From Naganishia liquefaciens (Eukaryota; Basidiomycota; Tremellomycetes; Filobasidiales; Filobasidiaceae), in NCBI GenBank assembly GCA_013423385.1, contig BLZA01000021.1:1054001-1118000 (forward strand): DNA of 64,000 nucleotides, read 5' to 3'. Within the stretch, counting starts at the first letter, position 1. Each line of letters starts with the position of its first letter. The notes beneath the pieces are model-generated. The model was not told the origin of the DNA and did no database searches. It saw only the letters and a list, made by a program, of their open reading frames with translations. Made by a program: the position numbers and the translations under genes. Below, piece by piece: positions 43,155 through 53,538 of this stretch.

Positions 43155-46138
43155 TTAGCCCCCTCCCTGCACAAACGCCCACGCCGTCCCGCTGATCATC
43201 ATCGCACACGAGATCACGAAAATGACCAGGTGCACCGCGTCGCGCGTCCATGTTCGCTCTGCCTTGGGCGTGATAGCGGTATAAAACATGAGCTGTAGAG
43301 AACATGTCCAGACATGAGGATTAGCATGCCTTTCCAGCAGATTGATCGCGCGCGCACGCGACGGGCAAAACACGCACGGGCAATAACACGCAGATGAAAA
43401 ACGTCGTAAAGCTCCCGAGAAACGCCATGAGCCGCTCAAACTCGGGCAGCAAGATCGCCACCCCGACGCATGCGGCCGTCACTCCGACACGGGCCACGAG
43501 CCTGCCCGCCGTCTTGCGACTCGCAGCGCGCGCCGCCTCTTGGCCTTCCGACGCGAGCGGGGGCGGAGCAAACGCGCCCGTTGTTGGGATCGTAAACGAG
43601 CTGCTGCCGCCGAGCGCGTAGTCTGCTTCGGTCGAGGGATGCCCGAAAGTGTCGTCGCCTTCCAGTAACGGCTTGCGTGCCGGGGAGGCGGCCGGCGCAA
43701 CGCGATGCGGGTCGCCTTGCGGGAGCGGGTTGAGTCCGAGGAGGGCTTCGACGGTTAGATTGAGCTGCCGGCGAGGCATCAGTACAGGCTTCGTAAACGG
43801 ATGCCGAGGAATGGCTTACGGGACGCGTGCAAAGAGCGAATTTGGCAATAGGATTGATGACCTGTATTCGATCCGTTAGTCGAGCGGCCTCTAGCACAGC
43901 CGTGGCTCGACTCACGATCATCCACGTCGCGATCTGGTTCAAGGTTTTGGAAAAGCCGTACTCTGCCTTCATCAAATCCTTGGTGATCTGTTGCAACGCG
44001 TCAGTCACATCCCGCCTGTCGCCCCGTGCCTGCACCGTACCTCGTCCGTCACCTGATCGCCAAACATCAAGTACCCCGCCGTACCCGTCACCATGAAAAT
44101 CACCGACGCAATCCCAAACGACCAATCGCACACTTTGTTAAACTTGTGCGGACTCTTCATATCGAGCGCTAAACTTGGAATGATCGCGTGTCCGCCGAAA
44201 CCGGCAATCAACAACCCGAGGCCGCCGAGAAAGTTGTAGTTTTCCATTTCTGGGCCGAGCGACGTCTTGACCGGGTGCAGGATGGACCCCGGAGCGGCCG
44301 ACTTGGAAAAGCCGTCGATGAGGAGGATGACAATGAGCAGGAACGACGAAAAGAGGGAGATGAGCGAGGGAATGGAGAGCAGGTGGAGCGGCAGCAGGGT
44401 TGTGGGTACGACGATGAAGAAGCCGATAATCTTGTATGTGTCCGAAGAGAGACCGCCCAGGACGGCATGCAGCGAGTCGCCGAGCAAGACGATCCATGCG
44501 ATGGAAAGTGCAAACAGTTCCAGACAAAATCTTGTTTGAAGCGTTAGAATGACCCCTACCAGGCAGCGGCGCGACCTCACTCACAGAGTATCCACAAACA
44601 GCCTCGCCTTCCAGCCAAACGCCTTGATACCGAGGTCAGAGTAACCCTGGACATTCTTTGGGTCCTCCAAGATCAATTTTGCCAACAGCTTGGCCGTGTA
44701 GTTTGTCACTAATCCAAAGCAGAGTAACAGCACCGTCCCGCCGATCCACCCGGCATACCGAAACGCGAGTGGCTCCGAGAGCACTCCAATCCCAACGAGG
44801 ACGGCGATCGCATTGAACATGGTTTGCCCGCTCGTCGATCTGCCCAATTCGACTTCGTGGCCCTTGATACTCTTGACGCTGACGCTCATCCGACGATTCA
44901 CAATCGATCCACGACGAGCACCGAGTCCGCCGCTCTGACCGCCGATACCGAATCCGCTCGAAGCTCGCAGGCCGCCCGAGACGCGCGAGCCGAGCGGAGA
45001 CAGCGGGGAAAGCTGGCCGCCAAGCGAGGATGATAGCGCATTGGATTTGCGCCGTCGACTACCGCTGACACCAAGCGAAGACTGATCCTTGTGGCTTTCC
45101 ATCGATGTGAACCCGCCTCCGAAATCGGTATCGCCGCGGAAGGAGACGACGGAGCGCTTGCGTTTCGTAGCGGTCTCTTCTGATTCCTCATCGCTGCCGT
45201 CGGCCGTCGCCGTGACGAAACTCGTGTCTTCCGATAACATGCTTGCATCGTCGGCCGCGACAGTCTTGATTCCCTCGCCTCCAGCCAGATTATTGGGACC
45301 CCGCGTGGACGCATCAAATGCATTGCCGCTCGTGATCGTACGTGAACTCGCCCACCTCGCCGTTGCAGTCGATCCATATCCCGGCTGCATTCCCGGCCGT
45401 CTCAGTTCTTCTCTGCCCGGTCCTTCGCCGACGAACGGTGCCGACCGATCCTCGTCTTCGCTGAAATCCCGAAGCAGACTACTAGACGCCGATGGTCGCG
45501 TTGCCATTCCCGGTCGAACCTGACGGGTCGGCGACGGACCACGTGAGGGACTGGGCGAGTGATCGGACTGGCCAAAGAAGCCGTGTTGATCCGGATCTAT
45601 GTCAAGGTCCTTGCGCCGTAGTTGCTTGGATCGCGTCGTGGTGCCCCTGCCGCGTCGTAGCTCGGCGGGCAAGTCCTCCTCAAGATCCTCGTACTCATCC
45701 TGATTCCGCTCACGAATCATGCTCTCCTCGCCCTCGTCTCCGTCCTCTTCCTCATCTTCATCGCCCGATCCAGCCTCCTCATCGCCACGCCCTCGAGCTT
45801 TCCTGTCTCTTCCGCGGCGCGAAGCGGGCGTGCTCTGCCGTCCCGCCGGTCCGCCAAAAAAATACGAGTCCTCTGCCGGATCGTCGATGAACGAAGGCGC
45901 CGACGGTAGATGAGATGCCGCAAAGATCTGCTGTGATCGCGAGTCTAACGAGGGACGTTGGCATAAGCCAAGTCCCGGCTGTCCAATGCCACTTACACGA
46001 AAAGACGATATCCAAACTGCTCTGCAAGACACCCTTATCGGCCTTGCGTCTGGTGTTGCTGATGACGGGTCCTGCGGGGGGTACGTCGCGGCTGGACGAG
46101 GGCAGCAGCGGCTGTCCCTCTGCGGACCTGTTGGGCAT
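43155..46138 (-). CDS. Avt-type vacuolar amino-acid transporter (AAAP family)
   Basis: Predicted H+/amino-acid transporter of the vacuole membrane with about 11 membrane segments. Start ATG at 46138 (MPNRSAEGQPLLPSSSRDV). A GTAAGT...GTTAG intron joins SSLDIVFS to YSRSQQIFAASHLPS. About 330 residues of acidic, serine-rich cytosolic sequence follow (DEEAGSGDEDEEEDGDEGEE). The transport core begins SGQTMFNAIAVLVGIGVLSE, the family's first segment, then GGTVLLLCFGLVTNYTAKLL, AIWIVLLGDSLHA-like and FIVVPTTLLPLHLLS segments, FGGHAIIPSLALDMKSP, SFGIASVIFMVTGTAGYLMF and a final segment LVIFVISCAMMISGTAWAFV, ending VQGGG. About seven introns. The N-terminal extension is typical of basidiomycete Avt1/Avt3-like proteins; the exact subfamily is unsure. 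Confidence 0.88.
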
Positions 46139-46755
46139 AGCGACGGGTGGCGAGGATGGTACTGTGCGGGACGTATGCTCCGTCTCTGCGGCCTTGTCGA
46201 TATCCGGCTGTGTGACCCGAAGAAACCCATCAGACGACAACAATCTCCCCGGCGGGCGCACTTTCCGTCAGTGTTTCATCTTCACGTGGCCCGAGCGGAT
46301 TGCGTTTTGGTCCCGCACTTCTACGCAAGATAACTGAGAGAGATGGATGGATTCCACATTGGGCCTGGCGTCTCAACCTCTCACAGCTCATCTCAAAGCT
46401 CATCTCAAGCGATGTCTTGATTGCCATAGTGAGGCTCACCTGTATCCCGGGAGACCATGAAGTGCCCCCTTCTTAGGTTCAGAGTTCTGCGGGCATTCGC
46501 CTTTCGGGCATAAAACTGCTTCGGCTCAGCCACGACACAACGGACATGTTTCCGCGCGTTTCAGGAGAACAGCGCATCAAGCCATAAGAGATCGCATCAA
46601 TATGTTGTAATTCTCCTATTCGCCTCGATCGGCAAGAGGGCACGACTTATATAGGAAACCCTCCCTGGATGCCCTTGTCCAATGTCCTCCGCTGCCTGCA
46701 TTGGGTTGTACTGCCTACCGCATTCTCAGTCGCATTGTCACATTGCGCTTTCGAG
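46139..46755. promoter_or_regulatory. Divergent promoter region, Avt transporter / Dmc1
   Basis: 617 bp between two divergent starts. The Dmc1 side carries a TATA-like element; I see no further gene or repeat. Confidence 0.5.
46648..46653 (+). promoter_or_regulatory. TATA-like element upstream of Dmc1
   Basis: TATATA in the context cttatatagg, 103 bp before the Dmc1 ATG, a good core-promoter distance if the leader is about 60-70 nt. Regulated genes more often carry TATA boxes, fitting a meiotic gene. Confidence 0.45.
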
Positions 46756-49161
46756 ATGTCTGACGAAAATGAACACGACGAGGTAGGTTCGCGAGATCAA
46801 TGTGGACGAGTCCGGCTGACCGGTGGCAACTCTTCCGATAGGAGTTGATGGTGACTTTCGAGGCAGGTATCAAGACCCCCTTTCGGTTGCTCTGATGACA
46901 CTTTCCACAGTCGGTCGACGAATTGCAACAACATGTTAGTTGATTCTCGACATCCTCCCTCAAGCTTCCTCTGAAGTACTCTTGATATCGGACAGGGAAT
47001 CAACGTCAACGACATCCTCAAGCTCAAGCAGGTACGCTATCAGCGTTCTCAGCCTGCCCCACGAATCAGCCAACTCCCAAATAATAGGCTGGGATTTGCA
47101 CTGTCCAGGGCGTGCAAGCAACCACGCGAAAGAATCTACTCAAGCTGAAGGTACTTATTCGCCGACCCCTTTCACGTTCCGAGACTGATTTGTCTTTCTT
47201 TTGCAGGGTCTTTCCGAGGTAATATGCACGTCTCCTGCCACCGTATAGACTGAACTGATCCGCATCCTTGCGCGCACCCTGAAAGGCCAAGGTTGAGAAA
47301 CTCAAGGCGAGTATTCAGTCTGATGGCCGTGCATGACCTAGTGTTACCGATCATCTTTGATGACAGGATGTATGCGCCAAGATGCTCGTGAGTTGTTGGG
47401 TATCGTCTCGTCCGCAGCCGAAGTAATGTCGATCCTTCACATTGCCTCTTCCAGCCACCGACTTTTGCCACTGCCGCAGAAATCTCTATCAAGCGAGAGG
47501 TGCGTAGGTCACCTTGAGGTCAAACCTGTGCTTCACGTCCGGCGTATTCTCCTCTCAGAACGTTTGCTACATTTCTACGGGATCCAAAGCTGTCGATGCA
47601 GTAAGTTTACCTCAAAGGCTTTACCGTTTGTTACCGCTCATCCCACTACTATATTTCCAAAGATGCTAGGGGGTAAGCACATCAGCGGAGTCTTCTACCG
47701 CAGGCAAAGATACTCAAGGTTCCCGTCATCAAGGCGGTATCCAAACCCAGAGCCTGACCGAGGTCTATGGAGAGTTCCGAACTGGAAAGGTACGTTCTTG
47801 ACGAAGCCCTCGAGTATTAGCGACAAAGATCTGTCATACAGACGCAACTATGCCATACCTTGTGCGTGACGACCCAGCTGCCGTTGGACATGGGAGGGGC
47901 TAGCGGCAAAGTGGCCTACATCGATACCGAGGGTACTTTTCGTCCGGACAGGATCAAGGCGATCGCTGAGAGATTTGGCGTGGATGCGCATACGGTGGCG
48001 GAGTAAGTGAATGCGAGGTCGATTGTTGTGGGTGAAGGACTGAACATCACATTCTCACGGTAGAAATGTGGTGTGCGGTCGCGCTTGGAGCTCGTCAGTA
48101 CCTCTGGTACTCGGTAGAGCGCTTGGCTGAGGCAGCTCACAACGGTTGGCGGAACAGGGAGATGCAATGTGACATGTTGACAGAACTAGCTCAGCGGTTT
48201 GCGTTCCTTTTCATCTCAGGGGATCGGGGCATAGCTCATTATCGTTGCGTCCGAAAGATTCGTTGATGATCGCTCGTACAAGCTTCTGATCGTCGATAGC
48301 GTCATGGCTCTGTTCCGCTCAGACTTTTCAGGTCGAGGCGAATTGAGCGAGAGACAGCAGGTAAGCGACTATCTCCCGAATCACCTGTGCCCTAACCGAT
48401 CTCCTATTGCAGAAATTGAATCAGTTTCTATCCCGCCTCGCCAAAGTTGCCGAAGAATTCGCAAGTATCGTGCAAGCAACATGACTTCGTGACATCACTG
48501 ACACTTGCCGTGATAGAACATCGCCGTCCTAATGACAAACCAAGTGCATTCTCGTGCAATCAGCATCGGAATCACTCGTAATTGATACGAGACCGCATTT
48601 TAGGTCCAAGCCGATCCAGGGGCCGCTGCCATGTTTGCCGCCGCTTCTTCTGCGAAACCTATCGGGTAAGCGGAAGGGTCGGTCCAGGATGCATTACCAA
48701 TGGGCTCATCCCTTTTCAATTGCTCAGTGGCCACGTACTTGCGCATGCGTGAGTAATCCTCCGTGGTTATGATCGGTGTGCTTTACTGATACCGCCTGTG
48801 CAGTTCTGCGACTCGCATGCAACTACGAAAAGGAAGAGGCGATGAGCGTATCTGCAAGCTCGTAAGTCCCGTTTGGCGACCGCAACACGATCGCGCAAAG
48901 CATTGCCAGAATGTTCGCTGACTTCGGGCTTGATCTGCCAGGTCGATTCGCCCGATTGTCCAGAAGGAGAAGCGACCTATGCTCTTCACACTGGGTAAGC
49001 CTGCTTATCACTCTCCACTTGGAACTTCCACCGATTGATCTTGCCTCTACTACTTAGTGGCTGGGAAGGTAAGCCCGCCAAAAGCGAACCTTACTATCGA
49101 TCAATGAGATGTATCTGCTGCGGATACTGACACTTGTCATCTCCCGACCGCAGATGTATAA
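46756..49161 (+). CDS. DMC1: Meiotic recombinase Dmc1 (RecA/Rad51 family)
   Basis: Forms filaments on ssDNA and carries out homologous strand exchange in meiosis. Assembled exons read MSDENEHDE, then [97 protein letters not shown] and [18 protein letters not shown] (Walker A). Next come [78 protein letters not shown] (Walker B), [34 protein letters not shown] and [20 protein letters not shown], ending [13 protein letters not shown] plus a few residues. All recombinase motifs are intact. The gene is exceptionally fragmented: about 17 introns, exons of 10, 12, 21 and 21 nt, and two introns that need GC-AG sites. Start and the last exon are the least sure parts. LPLDMGG and TGG endings favour Dmc1 over Rad51. 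Confidence 0.9.
47307..47366 (+). other. Predicted GC-AG intron 1 in Dmc1
   Basis: Donor CTCAAG/GCGAGT, acceptor GATGACAG, 60 nt; joins GLSEAKVEKLK to DVCAKML. Confidence 0.7.
48461..48516 (+). other. Predicted GC-AG intron 2 in Dmc1
   Basis: Donor GAATTC/GCAAGT, acceptor GTGATAG, 56 nt; gives [14 protein letters not shown], the invariant recombinase reading. The only nearby GT donor leaves the wrong frame. Confidence 0.85.
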
Positions 49162-50275
49162 AATCTCGTGGCTTTGCGGTCGGGGCGCCATCAGATCAGA
49201 ATAGATCCCCTCACTTCCAACTCGACCCATCATTCGGCTGGAAACCGATATTTTCGAGACCCTTCCGTTATCGCCACACACTGCATTTCGTTTTCGCTCC
49301 CGGTTCTCTTTGAAACCCTTCCTTCTCAGTTTTCCGGAAATACGCAGCACCATGATCTACGCCAGGAAGGACCCCGCAATAGCAAGACCGCATCTCGTCG
49401 TCGACAAACGTGGATTCGCCACGAGCGATTGCGTTGGCTACTCAGAGCCACCCCGCTCGACGCGAGTCCGCCCTTCCGCGGGAAAACCAGTAATAGTTCA
49501 TGTCCAGATATAAGCTTTGACGGATTCTCGATGTGGGATGCATAAGCGTATCAGGTTTCGAATCGCATGCTACATGGGATCTGGTGCCCGACCGATGAGA
49601 AGAATGTATGACTGTTTCAAATTTCCTCTGAACACCGTCTTCATTCTCCACGCTCTGGTCACGCAGCGGATCTTTCCTTCAGTGTACTGCAGACGATTTG
49701 TCCTTCACTTTGCCACCAGCTTCCACCACTATCTCATACCGTTCAGGGGCTTCTGAAGCTTGACTCGCCGTATAAGTAGGTTTCGCCATCGTCCACGACA
49801 GCATCCACGATAGTCCGACAAGCTATTCCGACTGACTAATCGACCGACTGCAAAAGGCAAACAAGCCTCTGGCCGCCAAGCGCGCGCTTGCGTTAGTCAA
49901 TACTTTGGAATTCCACATGTCATCAACAATAGGTAAGGCATGGAATTCTGTATTGATAGTCGATATAACGACCATCATAGACAATAAGCTTCGCGTGGTG
50001 TCTCATCTGGACGATTTGGGACACATCTCGCGAACGGTAGAGAGAGCCAGCTCGGACCTTCCTCTCCCGCAGCATCGCGGCAGCCTTGGCATTCGTGCAT
50101 CGGTTGCGTGAGGAGTGATCGAAAGTCGCCAACCGCGGAGGAGGGATCTTCCTTCAACAGAGGTCGTCGCCATTCTCGTTTCACCGACGAGCTAGCTAAC
50201 TTTCACTGGAAAGGCGTGTCACATCGCCCCTCCCCGTCGCCGGAAAGGATATAGAGCTCCGGGCCATCATCAAAC
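49162..50275. other. Intergenic region between Dmc1 and glycosyltransferase
   Basis: About 1.1 kb with only short open frames (the longest, 49168-49545 plus strand, has no recognised domain). Should contain the glycosyltransferase promoter. No RNA gene, repeat or mobile element recognised. Confidence 0.4.
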
Positions 50276-53119
50276 ATGTCGCTCTTCGGTCAAAACAAGC
50301 GACCACTATCGCAATTGTCAGGCAACAAGTCTCGACGATCACCATTACCACTGGCCACCTCGGACGCCGTACACGAAAAGTTCTCGTATTCGCACTCGCG
50401 GAAGTCTTCGTTGACGTCGCCTATCGCCACCGCATCATCCGCCTCAGGGTGGTTTACGGTGCTCTATATTCCCATGCCTTCATGGGGGAGAAGTAGCGGT
50501 CGAGGAAATGGGGACCTGTCATCACTGTCCAATGGCTTCCATGGCCATGCTTCTGATCCCAGGGGGACGAACCACGTCCGCGTGTTCCTTCCGATTCCGC
50601 CAGCAGTCTATAACCGTATTCCTGGAATGCGGCGGTTAACGCCAATACGACTGCTCTTGTCGCTCTTCCTCATGACAGGAGCTGCTGTGCTCTTCATTGT
50701 GCTGCGCAGGGTGGCAGGCGGAGAGACGAACTGGACGCCCCCGAATCCGTTCCAGGATCCGAGTACGTTGGTGTTGACGAAAGAAGAAGTGGCTAGAATA
50801 TGGGAGTGGGAGATTATGAGCGGTCACCATCCGTCAATAAAGCCAGGTATGTCACTTCATGTTTTGACGGGAAGGCAGCTGAGAGTCTTTTTCAGTACCC
50901 GACGGTGTTCCGCTCCCACCATCCCTGTACAATCCTGCGGTTCCGGCTTCCATGCTACAAACCCCATCTGCACCGGAACCTGCAGTAGGTTACCAGCAAA
51001 AGCCATCACAGCCGATGACGAGGACCAATCTGATCGGAACGGGTCCCGAGCGGTATTATCTCCCCATCGAAAACAAGGCATCCCCGCCGTGGCAACGTCA
51101 GGATCACCAGCAACAGCAGCAGCATGGTGCAGCAGATTATGCAGCTTATGCTCCTCGACCTCTGCCTGGAAGTATTGTAGATCTGGACAAGATCTTGGAA
51201 AAATGTGATTTTAGCACCAACAAAGTGAGTCTCTTCGCAAACGTTACGAGCACCTGCCCACTTTGCAACCCATTTCCAGTACGTGCGAGACTGTCTAGAA
51301 TATCTCAGAATAGGCGGACACTTGGACAACGGCAGACGTTTCAGGCGAACAAATCTTACGGAATACCAACATCTCTTCACGGAAGACTCGGCCACTGCCC
51401 CAAGACCTCGCTACCTGGACCCAGCGAACCTTGCTCGTCTCATGCTCGGTTCCTCTGAACCGGAGAAGCTGTCGCTGCGGCAGATCCTCGAGGAGCGCAA
51501 AGAGCACTCGCTCTCCCGAGAACCCTTGAAATTGCCGACACCGCTTCAAGCCTCAGAGAATCTGTACAAGCCATCTAATCCGTGTGACCCTAAGCATCCG
51601 CGGATCTTCCACATGTTCTGGGCCGGACCGTTCACGGACAAGCCGTACATGGCTGTCATGTCGTTCTTGTTCACCCAGAACCTCGGCCTGCACTTGACCG
51701 ACGAAGAATGGAATCACAAGACAGACGTCTGTCGACCGCAATTCTGGGTGTGGATCAACCCGGGACCAGCAGCTGCTGTTCCCAATCCTTCCGCTCGAAA
51801 GGAGATGTACGAATCGCTCGCTGTCAACCCTTGGTCGGCGCCTTTCCTGCATGCCAAGTTTCGGGAAGTCGTCAAGTTCAAGATGTGGAATACAACAGAA
51901 CAGCTCGACGGGATCCCCGAGTTGAGGGAACATTGGCGCTCCATGCCAATCTTCAACTCGGGCGGAAACACTTACGGTGCTCCTCAGGCCCAAGCCACGC
52001 CGCCGCCCGATCCAGTCTCGTTTGAGGAACGCAATATCGACATCGATGGAAACTCAAATGCAACCGACCTGGCCGAAGGAGAGGAGAGGACACTACTGGA
52101 TTCCGAAGGCGTGATCATTGTGGAGAAGAAAAAGGACGCGGACGAGGCCGTTCCCACGCCCGCACCTGTGGTTAAAAAGAACAAGGGTGGACTGTTCGAA
52201 AAGGTTGGGTCCACCTCTGAGAACGACTACGACAGACTCTCTGTCATCTTGTCGGACATGGCACGGTTTATCCTGACCTATCGATACGGCGGCATCTATC
52301 TCGACGCTGACACAATGTTCCTCCGGGACTGGGAAGAGCTCTGGAACTGGCACGGTCAATTTGCCTACAGATGGTCCTTTCACCAGAAATACAATACGGC
52401 CGTGCTCAAGCTTCACAAGGGATCCGCTCTGGGATCGTTCCTGTTCAAGACGGCGTTGGAAAACGGTCTCGACTTCCACCCAATGACCGTCTCGCGGTAT
52501 CTCAAGGATGCTGATCTTGACCGGCTGCTGTTCCGAATTCCGGATGCCTTGTTTGATCCGGCGTGGATCAACTTTGAAAAGTACCAAAGGGATCGACCTC
52601 CGTTCCCGTATTTCCCAGAGTAAGCACATTTCACTCGATACGTTGTCACCTGGCTCTGACTCGATATGCAGATTTAGTGAATTGTTCTCCAACAACCGGT
52701 TCTCGGCGTCTGGTCCTCATCCTCTTGGCTTTGACGCGTTCTTCCGGGGCGCATTCTCCTACCATTTCCATAACTTCTGGTAGGTGGACACTGCTCATGT
52801 TGAGAAATATGTACTAACTCCTTCGGACATTAGGTGGCTACCCTTTGATCCCTCCAGGAACTGGCCGGATCTCGGTCCGCGGTTCATCAAGGGAGAACGA
52901 ACATTGCGAGAGGCAGCCGTGGTAGCCAAATATCTGGAGCAACATCCTGACGCCACCGAAGTTGATCTACGCAAGATTCGCAACGGCAAGGACGTGGTCG
53001 AGGATGGCGAAGACGAGGACGAGCAGGATCTCTCGTGGGCGACGGTCTTGAAACGGTCTTTCGAGGCATATTTGAGAGCAGAAAGGCCGAACATGTATGG
53101 CGAGTGGTTGAGGTGGTAG
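50276..53119 (+). CDS. Type II membrane glycosyltransferase with DXD motif (Gly_transf_sug/GT32-like)
   Basis: Golgi-type sugar transferase. The N-terminus is a serine-rich cytosolic tail (about 120 residues), then one membrane anchor TPIRLLLSLFLMTGAAVLFI, a stem, and the catalytic domain. The domain begins KHPRIFHMFWAGPFTDKPYM, includes PQFWVWINPGPA, an acidic insert (ATDLAEGEERTLLDSEG), then SVILSDMARFILTYRYGGIY and the metal-binding LDADTMFLRDWEEL, the R..L...GG.Y.D.D signature of the family. It continues AVLKLHKGSALGSFLFKTAL and DPAWINFEKYQRDRPPFPYF, and two short 3' exons (LGFDAFFRGAFSYHFHNFW; WLPFDPSRNWPDLGPRF) with an acidic end at WLRW. Five or so introns. Likely decorates protein- or lipid-linked glycans or capsule/wall polysaccharide; donor and acceptor are unknown. 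Confidence 0.82.
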
Positions 53120-53538
53120 GGAGACGGGGCGCGGTCACACCGCAATGTAAAGAGGAGACGGACGGTATAGACATAATCATAGAATCAGACCACCGAGTAT
53201 TCAGGCTCCGGGAATCCAGCTAACTATCCAGCTCCGAAAGCTGCTCCGGCTATCCCGCGAACTTTGACAAAGTAAACAAAGAGTTCGGCTTTCGATCGAG
53301 CTTCCCCATGTTCAGCTTGGTCCACTCTTCTTGGCAACGGTTTCTTACCACTTGGGTCGAGGCGAGGCGGACATTTAGACGCAAAATCGAGCAGGAGCAT
53401 TTCGGGAGGAGGATCTCACGATATCGCCACAGCTGTCAGGCGGAGAAACGCGCGTTACGACACTCGCTACCACTTTCATCAATTACCCCACGTTTATAAT
53501 CGATCCGCCTCGTACCGCAGCCGCTATCACCGCCTGTC
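53120..53538. other. Intergenic region between glycosyltransferase and PAQR gene
   Basis: 419 bp holding a 3' UTR and the PAQR promoter; no distinct element recognised. Confidence 0.4.

Noticed and set aside
49168-49545. 125-codon plus-strand frame downstream of Dmc1
   Set aside because: No recognised domain and no support as a further Dmc1 exon, since the recombinase fold is already complete.
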